From Pascua guehoae (lineage: Eukaryota; Basidiomycota; Tremellomycetes; Trichosporonales; Trichosporonaceae), in NCBI GenBank assembly GCA_001600415.1, contig BCJX01000003.1, forward strand, positions 192,308 through 211,545: DNA of 19,238 bases. The letters are read 5' to 3'. Of this stretch, positions 7,084-15,840 are shown in pieces (the stretch's first letter is position 1; each line of letters opens with the position of its first letter). Made by a program: the position numbers and the translations under genes. The notes beneath the pieces were generated by a model. The model made no database searches, was not told the origin of the DNA, and was given only the letters and a program-made list of their open reading frames with translations.

Positions 7084-8401
7084 ATGCAGGCTGCCTCGAC
7101 GGTGCAGGACGCCATCTCCGCCCATCTTCAATCGACGTCCTTGTCCTCTCCAGATGACGACCTCGGCAGTGCCCCACCTTTGCTTGACCAGGACAGCGTT
7201 GCCGCCGACACCACCCACGTCAAAGACGGCGACAAGGCCACGACTGACCCCGAAGACGACAAGAATGCATCCACCGAGCCCTTGCTCCGGGCGGTGCGCT
7301 ATGCCGAGCTTCGTCCGAATGGGACTTTTCCGCTCGACGAAGAGCTCAACTACGACCGGTTCGTCCTCGTCGAGAGCTAGTTTTGAGACCTTTGAGAGCT
7401 GCCTGTCGGACCCTTGCAAAGTCGCTGAAACAATCAGGTTGCCCGACGTCAAGGCCTACCTTATGCTTTTGGGCACCGAGGATCGATACCGCTTTGTGTG
7501 GTATCACAAATCCGACGACGACGACACTGATGACGCGGATGACGCAGACGCGATGGAGCGCAAGCACCTGACTGACGAGGCTGTGCGGCGGGGAGTGCGG
7601 GTGCTGAATCACTCGTGGGAGCGAGGGAAAGGGTGAGTTATCAGAGTCCTGGGACTGTAGGAGGAATACTGACACGGTGTTCCAGAGTGTTTGTCGACCC
7701 CGATGCTCGGGCGATGGATGGGCCGATCCCATGGCTGCGGGCGACGGGATTGATCGACAGGTGGTTTAGATTCTCAAAGAGACTGGGCATGCGTCCCGAA
7801 CCTCAAGGATCAGAGCCAAACTATATCAACCGCGACCTGTGGCACGTGAGTTGGCTCGAGCTAGAGCTGTGGCTGAGATCCCAGGGCAATGTGCGCATGC
7901 CACTGTATTCCTCCGATTACGACTGCGAATTCCACCCCCCGTATGAGGGCCGCCTGCAACGCAGAGCTCGCCGAGGGCGCCCCATGGAGATCCAAGATGA
8001 TTCCAGTGGCAGAAGAGTGGGTGCGTCGGCAACGGGCGCACGATGGTGCGCCGAATGATTATTACTACGACCCGGCAAGCGTCGAGTTTCCGTTCTACAT
8101 TCATCGGCTGTACGGCACCCACCACGTCCTCGACTACCTCGAGCAGGCGACGGAGATGCCATGCGATCTCGACGACAAGGCATGGCGCTCCCGCAACAGG
8201 ACCCAGGTTGGGGGAAAGACGTTTGACGAGTCGTCGTGGCCATTCCCGGGCAGTTTGGGCGACTATGTCGTCCACTTTCGCGATGATGACCTCCGAGTTC
8301 ATACCGTGGAAGACGAGCCCGACTTGATGGAACGCGGCGAGGCGATTTTCGGACATTGGCCACCCGACTACGAGTCCGAGTCTGATGATGCGCCGAGTTG
8401 A
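7084..8401 (+). CDS. Unrecognised protein, acidic and Trp-rich (gene B)
   Basis: I do not recognise the family. The start at 7084 has a good context (caacaacaATGC) after an ATG-free leader. The coding path is 7084 to about 7377 in one frame, then +1 (SFETFESCLSDPCKVAE) to 7632, then a standard 53-nt intron, then 7686 to a +1 break in the C run at 7935-7940, ending at 8401. With both breaks repaired the protein has about 420 residues. Residues 1-75 are polar and probably disordered. Then follow ELNYDRFVLVES, KAYLMLLGTEDRYRFVWYHK, an Asp-rich stretch, IPWLRATGLIDRWFRF, INRDLWHVSWLELELWL and a C-terminal part with DYYYDPASVEFPFYIHRLYG and an acidic tail. At the first break a 79-nt intron (7359-7437) is an alternative and would give 394 residues. 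Several motifs echo gene A in the same order. Confidence 0.72.
7359..7437 (+). other. First frame change in gene B: possible intron or +1 shift
   Basis: The upstream frame reads NYDRFVLVES and stops at TAG 7378-7380. The downstream frame, one base over, reads SFETFESCLSDPCKVAE. Three explanations fit the frame: a 79-nt intron (donor GTTCGT 7359, CTGAAAC branch-like, acceptor AATCAG ending 7437), a 22-nt intron ending at CTAG 7380, or a +1 shift/one inserted base. The 79-nt intron has normal size and fair signals. The shift keeps an SS-x-ET motif that also occurs in gene A. Confidence 0.4.
7633..7685 (+). other. Intron in gene B
   Basis: The donor is GTGAGT, the branch site is a perfect CTGAC near 7669, and the acceptor is TTCCAG. 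The length is 53 nt. Splicing joins ERGKG to VFVDPDARAM and removes an in-frame TGA in the donor. This is the best-supported intron of gene B. Confidence 0.9.
7935..7940 (+). other. +1 frame break in gene B at a C6 run
   Basis: The upstream frame reads SDYDCEFHP and runs into the C run. The downstream frame reads MRAACNAELAEGAPW one base over. Removing one C joins them directly. A GTATGA follows the run, but no acceptor downstream restores the frame with sensible signals, so an intron is unlikely. Confidence 0.65.
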
Positions 8402-9184
8402 TGCATGCACATATGAAACTCTTGGAGTTCTTGACCATTGACAATTACGTGCTTTGAGCTGCTAGGTTGGTCCGCCAGCTCGTTGGCGGCTCTGTAGACG
8501 TATGGTGTCCCAACATTCCAAGCTCAACGCGTCCTATAACAACTGACAAGGGAAGGGCAGAACAGGCTTCCAAAACAAGTACAGGCAGCAAACCTCGCAG
8601 CCTGCATGGCAACACGGGCCGCACAGTCCTGCATGGCTAGGTGCATGGCTTTCCATTCAGCTCCACATGAGGTCATAACATCCGTGTGGCTAAAGAGCAC
8701 AACTACTACATCAGGATGGCTAAAGGGCAGAACTACCGCGGAGGGGATAGGTCGTTTTAATTGAGACTTGCTTGTTTGGAAATGGTCGCCGTGACGACGG
8801 CATGCGACCGTTTACAGCCCCCATATGAGTGCCAGACTGCTAAGGACGACTCAGACGACTAGACGCCATGGGGCCACGAGGATTGCGCTCCAGGCGGGAC
8901 TGAGCCTGATGCCCGCGGAGAAGAGGAGTGACGCACGTGCAGGACGCGCGGTCAGTCAAGAGGACGGACGCCGGTCCCCTCGCCCTCACTGGTGTGGGAC
9001 CGCACCAGAAACGTCCTAAAGTCTTCGACGTCCGGAAGGACGGCCCTCGTCTCGTCGAGAGGACACGCGCGGTCCGCTGCGTCGTAGTACTATATCTCAG
9101 CACTGTGGACAGCACCAAGGTAAACGGCGACTTGATAACAGGTATCCCAACATGGTTGATTACCCCTTTGCCATCTCGACTCCT
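8402..9184. other. Spacer between convergent genes B and C
   Basis: No gene is supported. Two 20-base direct copies of tggctaaagrgcasaactac lie at 8687-8706 and 8717-8736 with two mismatches. A GC-rich stretch with many gacg words fills 8820-9090. The open frames on both strands here are short and arginine-rich and do not continue across splice sites. Confidence 0.5.
8687..8736 (+). repeat. Direct repeat, 20-base unit
   Basis: Two copies start 30 bases apart and match at 18 of 20 positions. They lie in the spacer after gene B and have no recognised function. Confidence 0.8.
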
Positions 9185-10917
9185 TCAACACCCTGGACGC
9201 ACCTTTGCAAACGCCCCCACCCCCGGGAAAGCCCACATGACCAACCGCGTCACCACCCCCCACTCCTCCCCCACCTCCCTCCCCGTAACCTCCGCACACG
9301 CGCGCGCAATCTCCCCAACCGTGAGGTTATCCCCGACGAGGACAATCTCGGCGTTCCGGAACGCGGGCGAATCGCGGCCCACGACCGCGCGCGCCGCCGC
9401 ACGCCCAATGTCCCGCACCGAGATGAGCGGGACGTGGTAGTCCGGGTGGCGGAGGAAGGTGTACCGCAGCAGCATGGTGCGGTAGACCCGGTGGATCCAG
9501 CGCGTGGGGTCGAGCCAGTTGTCCATGAAGTCTGTGTCGCGGAGGATGGTGTAGGGGAGGCCCGAGGCGATGAGATGGGCGTCGATGGCGCGTTTCGCGT
9601 CCATTCTGGGGGTTAGTGTTTAGCACAAACCCCACAGCATCACAGTATCACAGCTCCCCGCGTACGCGTCTCAGCGCGGCAACGCCATCACAACCTTTCC
9701 TCTTGTCAAAGCCTACGCCGCTACCGACAGCCCCGCACAAGCGCCCATCGCTACAACACTGCCCGCGCCGGCTGCACTTTCCCTCCCCCATTTGCCACTG
9801 CGGCCGTGTCTGCCTTCTAGTTGGGCTCCAGTCCGCGGGCAGATGTGGTCGCACGGTGGTTGGGGCAGGTGTGCGCCTTGGGCGGTCATGTCGACGCCGA
9901 GCAGACTGGCAGTCTCGACCTCGAGGTGGTGCAAGGAGGCACACACCCAACGCACGCATGCCGGCGCCGAGGGGATGCTGCCCCAGCGGCCGCACCTTGC
10001 ACGCCATTGCCGAGTGCGGGTCCCAAGCTCTGCACAAGGGGGTATCAACGCCCACTGCCGCCGTCTGGTCGCCGCTCACGCCTCGCCCAACCTCTGCGCA
10101 ACCAACCCGCCTCCAAAGAACAGAGACACCAACCCGCCTGTGCCAAGGAATGTGCAACACCACTCACCCGTCGTTGCCCCGCTCGACACCTTTCGGGTAC
10201 GCAGCCGACATGTACACGACATGCTTGACCTTGTACTCGACCGCGGCATCGATGATGCCCACACCTGGGAGTCAGCACAACCTCAACAGACCATGGGCGG
10301 CAGGCACGAGTACAAAAAAAAATGGGCCAGCGCGACTGAAGTGGGCACCATCCTTGCCTCACCTCACAACGCCAGCTCGTCTCCCCGGCCTCGCCCTACC
10401 TCACCTCACACCACCTTACCCACTTGACCCACTTGACCCACCTCACCCACCTCACCCACCTCACCCAACCCCCGCTCCCCACCCCACCCCCCACTCACGA
10501 CTCACCCTGCGCCACCTCCCTCTCCTCGGCCATATACCCCAGCACGACAAAAACCACATCCATCCCCCCCACACCCAGCCCCGTCGCCCCCAGGGCCTCC
10601 CGGGGGTGATCCGCATACTCCCCGACGCCCACGACGCGCACGCCGGGGAGGGACGCGAGGCGCGTGCTTGTTTTGGCGGACGGGGTGCGCGAGAGCACGT
10701 GCAGGGTGTAGGTTGGGGTGGGGTGGTTGTGGGCGGCGATAGCATGGAGGAAGGAGGTGCCTTGGGCGCCTGTGCCGCCGAAGACGACTATGTTGGTGGG
10801 CGTGGGGGTGGTGGGTGTTGGAGTGGGAGTGGTTGAAGGGGTGGTTGCGTTTTTGGTTGTAGGGGTGGTTGTGGTCACTGTGGTTGTGACGTTGTCGGTG
10901 GTTGCGGGGGTGGACAT
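9185..10917 (-). CDS. NmrA-like NAD(P)-binding domain protein (gene C)
   Basis: This is an atypical short-chain dehydrogenase of the NmrA family, which binds NAD(P) through a Rossmann fold. Members include the nitrogen-repression regulator NmrA and redox sensors, as well as enzymes, so the role cannot be fixed. Exons are 10917-10506, 10264-10168 and 9605-9185, giving 309 residues, the usual length. The dinucleotide loop GGTGAQG is at 47-53, after TNIVVF. Next come HVVYMSAAYPKG (152-163) and the family hallmark LPYTILRDTDFMDNW (186-200), then VPLISVRDIGRAAARAV. Both junctions have good splice signals and keep the frame. Residues 1-41 are almost all Thr, Pro, Ser and Asn, an unusual extension before the first beta strand. 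The start ATG has a good context (gcgaccATG). The C-terminus (FAKVRPGC) seems short for the family, and one extra G near 9191 may have truncated it. Confidence 0.93.
9606..10167 (-). other. Long second intron of gene C
   Basis: On the minus strand the donor is GTGAGT at 10167 and the acceptor CCCCCAG ends at 9606, preceded by a perfect CTAAC branch site. At 562 nt it is about ten times longer than the clear introns in genes A and B. Splicing joins ERGNDG to MDAKRAIDAHL in phase 2. The middle part (about 9820-9950) has coding-like third-position bias on both strands, but no exon signals that fit. Confidence 0.85.
10265..10505 (-). other. First intron of gene C
   Basis: On the minus strand the donor is GTGAGT after VAQ plus one base. 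The branch site is CTGAC and the acceptor CTCCCAG ends at 10265. The length is 241 nt, phase 1. Splicing joins the Rossmann N-terminus to VGIIDAAVEYKVKHVVY, as expected for the family. It contains a 9-base tandem repeat. Confidence 0.9.
10419..10467 (+). repeat. Tandem repeat, 9-base unit, inside an intron
   Basis: Five units (two cccacttga, then three cccacctca) followed by a partial unit. The array lies in the first intron of gene C and is G-rich on the transcribed RNA. Confidence 0.9.
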
Positions 10918-11170
10918 GGTCGCGGCTGTACTTGTAGCTGTAGCTGAGACCACGGTTATGCTGTTGCGGTTTGGGTGGAAAGCCAGTTAGTAAGAGTGGC
11001 GAGGCATGCCCCATTTGTCTCGCCATTTTATGCTCCACAAGTGGGTACCCAGCCCGGTTGGCCAAGTCGCGACGTCGTTAACCGCACCACGCGGATCGCT
11101 GCGGAGCGTGCGTTGCGTTGCAACAATCTCTGCCCCGGATCACCTGACAGTGGTGCTGCTGAGTAAGAGA

Positions 11171-11202
11171 GTCTGATGATGGGGTCAGAGTTGTCATCAG
11201 AC
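11171..11202. repeat. Hairpin-forming inverted repeat
   Basis: The arm gtctgatga at 11171-11179 pairs exactly with tcatcagac at 11194-11202 over a 14-base loop. No T-run or gene end is nearby. Confidence 0.6.
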
Positions 11203-11215
11203 GTAAAGAGCTCAG

Positions 11216-11269
11216 TGTGGCAGTTGATGCGACTTGACTCAACGTACCATGGCATGCCACACTGCCACA
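11216..11269. repeat. Inverted repeat with 9-base arms
   Basis: Tgtggcagt at 11216-11224 pairs exactly with actgccaca at 11261-11269. It follows the previous hairpin directly. Part of the spacer is itself palindromic (ggcatgcc). Confidence 0.5.
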
Positions 11270-11411
11270 TTCCACACTCCACAACTTCGAGGCTGGGATT
11301 ATGTAATCTTCCACGTGGGTCGCGGCAGCACGTGACCTTTGGCGTTTGGCTCCTTTTGGACTCTCCGGCCCTTTTTCCATTTCGCTGCCCCTGCACAGAA
11401 ACTGAGACAGC

Positions 11412-11427
11412 GCCGATCGTGATCGGC
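11412..11427. repeat. Near-perfect palindrome
   Basis: Gccgatc at 11412-11418 and gatcggc at 11421-11427 are separated by only two bases. Such dyads are typical of dimeric protein binding sites, but I cannot name a factor. Confidence 0.6.
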
Positions 11428-11831
11428 AGCGATCGACGAGGACAAGATGGCGGGAAACCGACACGCATGGGGGGCTTGGCATCGTTCCAAATTGAATCGG
11501 GGCGAGACGTCGACATTGGGGTGGGTGGGGCGTGATGGCGGGCAGCGAACCAAGCAATGAATGGACCGGTATACACGAGACCATGGGTGTGGTAGTCAAC
11601 GAGACTAGGATGTGAGCGGGTTGGGGATGAACTGCACGCGCGGACAGGGACGCGTCGCCGCGATTTCACCTCGTGTACTCGTAATGGTAGTAGGTTGCGG
11701 CTCAGCACTTAGCACGCGTCCACTCAACTTGCATGCCAGCAGATCTCGCTGCACGACGACGACGACGACGCGCGACGACGAATGTACGCGATGTTTACGC
11801 GTCTGTGCCTGCAACCTTCTTGCTTACCTCG

Positions 11832-11893
11832 TCGCGTCCTCGCGTCCTAGCGTCGTTGCGTCCTCGCGTCCTCGCGTCCTCGCGTCCTTGCGC
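11832..11893 (+). repeat. Minisatellite, 8-base unit tcgcgtcc
   Basis: Seven units in a row, five of them exact, followed by a degenerate end. The array is non-coding as far as can be seen. Confidence 0.9.
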
Positions 11894-12424
11894 AAGATGT
11901 TTACCCCCCACCCCGTTCCGCCCATGCTCTATGCGTCTGCTTTGCACATTGTGGATAGCTTGTTCAACGTGTCAATCGCGTCAACGAACGAGTGCAAGAC
12001 GGACGCGACTCTGCAGGCACTGTGGTGCGTGCCTGCTCCTCCCGCTCAGCGCTCAGTGCAGCTCGACGCCGGGTCAGCTCAAAAATCGGTATCTGAGCTG
12101 CCCTGTTGCTGAAACGGGGCAAGTGGACGTCAAGTGCACTGACACTCACCAGTCACCACAGCCAGCGTCGCCCCTCCTCCGCACTGACACCAACGAACCG
12201 CATGCATCAAAATCCACCCCGAACTCGGCTGACACACGAAAACGGCACGTACGATACGGGCGGCCTTTTAGTCACTACTGTACGGCCGGTACCTCTACGG
12301 GATCTACGTAAGGCGGGAGCACGTCGAGTGCCTCGGCTGACGGCATGGCGCGTCGACGGGCTTGTTCGGGAGCCTGGGATAGTGGTGGTGGTGTGGTGGT
12401 ACGGTAGGTGTGGGCCAAGGAAGA

Positions 12425-12482
12425 GTTGGATGCTGGGTAGGTTGGATGCTGGGTGTTGGATGCTGGGCAGGTTGGATGCTGG
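12425..12482 (+). repeat. Minisatellite, core gttggatgctgg
   Basis: Four copies of the core begin at 12425, 12441, 12455 and 12471. The spacing alternates between 16 and 14 bases, which suggests a higher-order unit of 30 bases duplicated once. Confidence 0.9.
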
Positions 12483-12660
12483 TGCAGTTCCAGACGGACA
12501 CGATGGGCCAGGTGAGTGTTCCGGTGTTCACGGCCATATTACCGTTCTCGGCGATGGATTTGTGACGACATACTACCACTTGCAGCGTCCCTTTTTTCGT
12601 CGGGACTGTGCAGCTCCCGGCCGTCTCGAACTGGTGTCGAGGGCGCCGTGGTCGGTGTGA

Positions 12661-12746
12661 AGAGTCGGACGTGGTGTGGTCATTTTATCGAGAGTCAGAC
12701 GGGATGCACATATTATCGACACTCAGACGTAATGGACCCCCATCGA
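12661..12746 (+). repeat. Degenerate tandem repeat of about 29 bases
   Basis: Three units each begin with agtcrgacg or ctcagacg and end with atcg (near 12661, 12691 and 12719). The middle parts have diverged. Confidence 0.55.
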
Positions 12747-13098
12747 TAGTTGCGGGCGACAAATGCCTGTCATGAGTCCCCAAGGGCGGACAGCGTCAGC
12801 ATGCCAAGTCTGGAAAGACGTCTGTCCACATTGATCGCCTTCTCGTGTTCGTGCGTTCGCCCATGCCTATGAGGCTACGAACAGGCCGGCCACAGTCTCT
12901 TGATCATGCCGCAGCGACGCAATCGCCATGATGCCACCAGCCCCGACGCAATCCATTCATCATGCCGGGACGCCGCCTGCCAGCATGCGCTACCTCGGGA
13001 CCGAAAAGTGTACCGGTACATTACATCTGCACGGTATGGACGCGTCCCCCGGTCTGGACCGCGTCAAGCGCAGAGCAAGGTGCAAGGACGGGACGTGT

Positions 13099-13146
13099 AG
13101 CGGGCGTGAAACCAGCGTGAAGCGCGCATGAAGCGGGCATGAAGCC
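13099..13146 (+). repeat. Short degenerate tandem repeat
   Basis: The motif agcgsgcrtgaa recurs about four times, one copy shortened. No coding role is visible. Confidence 0.7.
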
Positions 13147-13396
13147 AAATACAAGACGCGTTGCGTGAGCCAACTCTGACAGCGTAAGAGTAAGATTTCG
13201 GCGCGTGCGAGGCCCGACCTCGATCGCACCTACAAAACTTGCAAGGCACGTCGTGCACGGTGCAGATGTGCATGCAAGGGTACGAGACACGGGACTGGAG
13301 GCGGTGGGTCGGTGCTGCCCGTGCGACGTTTGGAACCGCGTCTGACAACACGCGAATATGTTGTTGGCGTAAACATGAGACGGGTTTGAGTTGTGG

Positions 13397-14110
13397 CTTC
13401 AGTATGATCATCCGGGACCGGCGCTCGCGACATTGTGAATTCGGGATCTCAGAGATCCAGAGATCCAGAGTCCTGCCCGGCAGTGATGGGCCATGCTATG
13501 CTTGGAAGCGTGCAGGTCAGGTCAGCGGGCTGGTGAGACGGTCCAAACGGAGCTGAGGCTGAAGGCTTCAGTGGGCTTCAGTGATAATCTGCTGGGACCG
13601 GCCGGGGTTCCGACATTGTCCATCCGGGATACTCTGCCTACTGGATGGTGTTGCTTGGCCGTGTTTGCTGCTTGTTGACAAGTTTGGGCCACGAGGTAGT
13701 TGCGAGGTTCTCGCTCAAGCCGCTCGGTCGATGGGCGGTTCTGGAAACAGAGCTGCAACTTCACCGTCGGTCTGCTGGGACGGTAGACCTTTGCGAGATT
13801 GTTAATTTGGGATGCTCTACATGCTGGACAGTGTTGCGTTTGGCCATGTTCGGCACTTGTACAAAGCACGTTTGGGCCACGAGGTCGTCGCCGAGGTTCC
13901 GAGATCCAGCCGCTTGGCTGATGCGCGGCTCTGGGAACAGAGTTGCGCCCTCAACGAGATGGTCTGCTGGGGTGTACAGACGCTTCCGACATTACTCATC
14001 AGGATGCTCTGCCTGCCGGACGGTGCTGCGTTTGGCCATGTTTGGTGCTTGGGGAAAGCAAGTTGCCACGAGGTCGTCACCATTCTCCAGCCGCTGGGAC
14101 CATGTGTCAC
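13397..14110 (+). repeat. Diverged tandem repeat of about 180-190 bases
   Basis: Four copies are recognisable. Anchor words (atccggga, tctgctggga, tctgctggga, tctgctgggg) fall at about 13408, 13588, 13771 and 13963, so the period is 180, 183 and 192. Shared inner words include ttccgacatt or gcgacattgt, atgctctgcctg, gtgttgcgtttggccatgtt, tttgggccacgaggt and ggaacagagttgc. Copies 2 and 3 are closest; the first is the most diverged. All copies lie head to tail. The open frame at 13645-14343 is a by-product of the period. Confidence 0.8.
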
Positions 14111-14230
14111 CATTGCATAAGCAAACTCTGACCATGTTCCAGTTTGCATCTCAACGTGCAGACAGACTGGAGAGTCCTGCTGGTAGACCAGCCGACGAGT
14201 ACATCCCTCGAAACAGAGTTGCGAGCATGC

Positions 14231-14297
14231 CTGTCGGTGGTGAACACGTACGAGAAGTCGCGTCTGTCCGTGGTGAACATGTACGAGAAGTGGGCGT
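14231..14297 (+). repeat. Two-copy tandem repeat, 33-base period
   Basis: The words ctgtcggtggtgaacacgta and ctgtccgtggtgaacatgta start at 14231 and 14264 and are followed by the same cgagaagt. The high identity suggests a recent duplication. Confidence 0.85.
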
Positions 14298-14392
14298 CTG
14301 CCAGCCTCCCAACTACGTCCAAATCTGGACTGGGCAAAGTTAAATGACAGCTCGGTGCCAATGGACGAGACGCCGCCAGTGTTCGGGTTGGG

Positions 14393-14412
14393 ATGACCAA
14401 ACATGACCAAAC
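14393..14412 (+). repeat. Two-copy 10-base repeat
   Basis: Atgaccaaac occurs twice directly in tandem. Confidence 0.8.
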
Positions 14413-15796
14413 ATGCCAGCATGCAACGTGTTTGCGTGCACTGGCCGAGTCGTATGGTGCTTGGGGCAGGTCCACTCCGCTTGTCGAGAGAATACTCGTC
14501 CAGACAAGAGGTCTATCCGCAAGAGGTACAACGAGGTTGGCACATCACGCATCGTGGTTGCCAGAGTTGCGGCACCGTGCCCAACCCATTGCCCCCAGCC
14601 TCGATAACTGGATGACACCAACCCACAGCGCCATGCCAGCCACCGTCGCCCAGTGCAGATCCCCAGATCCACCGAACAAGACGTCCCACTAGACTGCCGA
14701 CTGGTACACGATGCGTACCTGTAGTCTCCAATGATCCAATTGTTGTGGGCGCAATCAATCTCGCCCATGCCAGATTCTAGATTTCCGATCCCGATCCTAC
14801 GCGCCATGTCGGCAGTTCTCAAACATGCAAAAAGAAGGTTGGCTGGGATGGACCGCGCCTCGTATTCTGTGTGTCATGCGTCGTGTCGTGTGTCACCTAG
14901 CTGGCCTAGCTACCGTGCGGTGCGCACGCATGCACAGCACGTCCAGCACGTACCGCAGTCCACTAGACACGTTAGACGGTATCCGCGGCTAATGTATGCA
15001 TAGCGACACCCGCACTGGGCCCATACAATAGCACTGCCGGCCACTAGCGCCGCGCCGCACCGCCCACGCTCGCCACTAGGTAGTACTTGGCTAGTTGTGC
15101 AGTTGTGGAATAGCTGTACGTAGCTTGTTGTGCAGATGATGAATAGAGTTGGTGTATTGGTGACGCCAGGCTTGTGTCGTGTTTCACAACGGCGCGCGTA
15201 CCTCTAGCGTACTGCCGCACACCGCCACCTTGCAGCGCCATAACCCAGCACAGCGAAGGGGATGCACTGCATACACACGCAGCACTGGTGTGCATCGCAG
15301 CGGATGGCTGGGCGCGGCGGCGGTGCATAGAACATTGCTATCAGCAGTCCCAGTCGCGGGTAGTGCGCATCATCTTTATCGCGCACCGCTGTTGCGTCAC
15401 TGCACCGCCCACAGAACATGGGACACGGGGCCAAATGTCATGATGTCAGACGCGCGTTTCAGCTGTGCATCGCTGTGCATACGTGCGCACTCGATACAGG
15501 CCGAGGGGGTGGCAGTGTCTGTCAAGGTGTAGGGTTGCGCGCGGCGGTGCATGCAGTGTTTCCCAAACCTAGCTGTAGGCAATGCAAGCCGAACCATGGT
15601 ACGGTCCAGGTGGCCGTGCATTCGGCGCGACACGAGCTGCCTCCGTGCACACAAGAGGGAACACGCCAACACGCGCACACGTCCATTCAGGACCCACCTT
15701 GCGGGCTCACGTCAACATCGCGTCGGGCGCGAATCTGTTGTCATGTCGCGGGGTGGCTGTCAAGACGTCCCTCCCCATGCATTCAATAACGTGCAC

Positions 15797-15840
15797 TCGC
15801 AGGACTCGCAGGATTGCAGGATTGCAGGACTTGCAGGACG
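15797..15840 (+). repeat. Minisatellite, core gcagga
   Basis: Five units of 8-9 bases built around ygcaggay. They are non-coding. Confidence 0.85.

Noticed and set aside
10502..11065. Open frame on the minus strand overlapping gene C exon 1
   Set aside because: It is the shifted-frame shadow of the NmrA exon. Its His/Pro/Arg-rich sequence comes from the Thr-coding repeat read out of frame.
13645..14343. Open frame of 232 codons on the plus strand
   Set aside because: It lies inside the 180-190 bp tandem repeat, and repeated words such as TVLRLAMFG come from the DNA period. It is rich in Trp, Cys and Arg, and has no leader or splice support.
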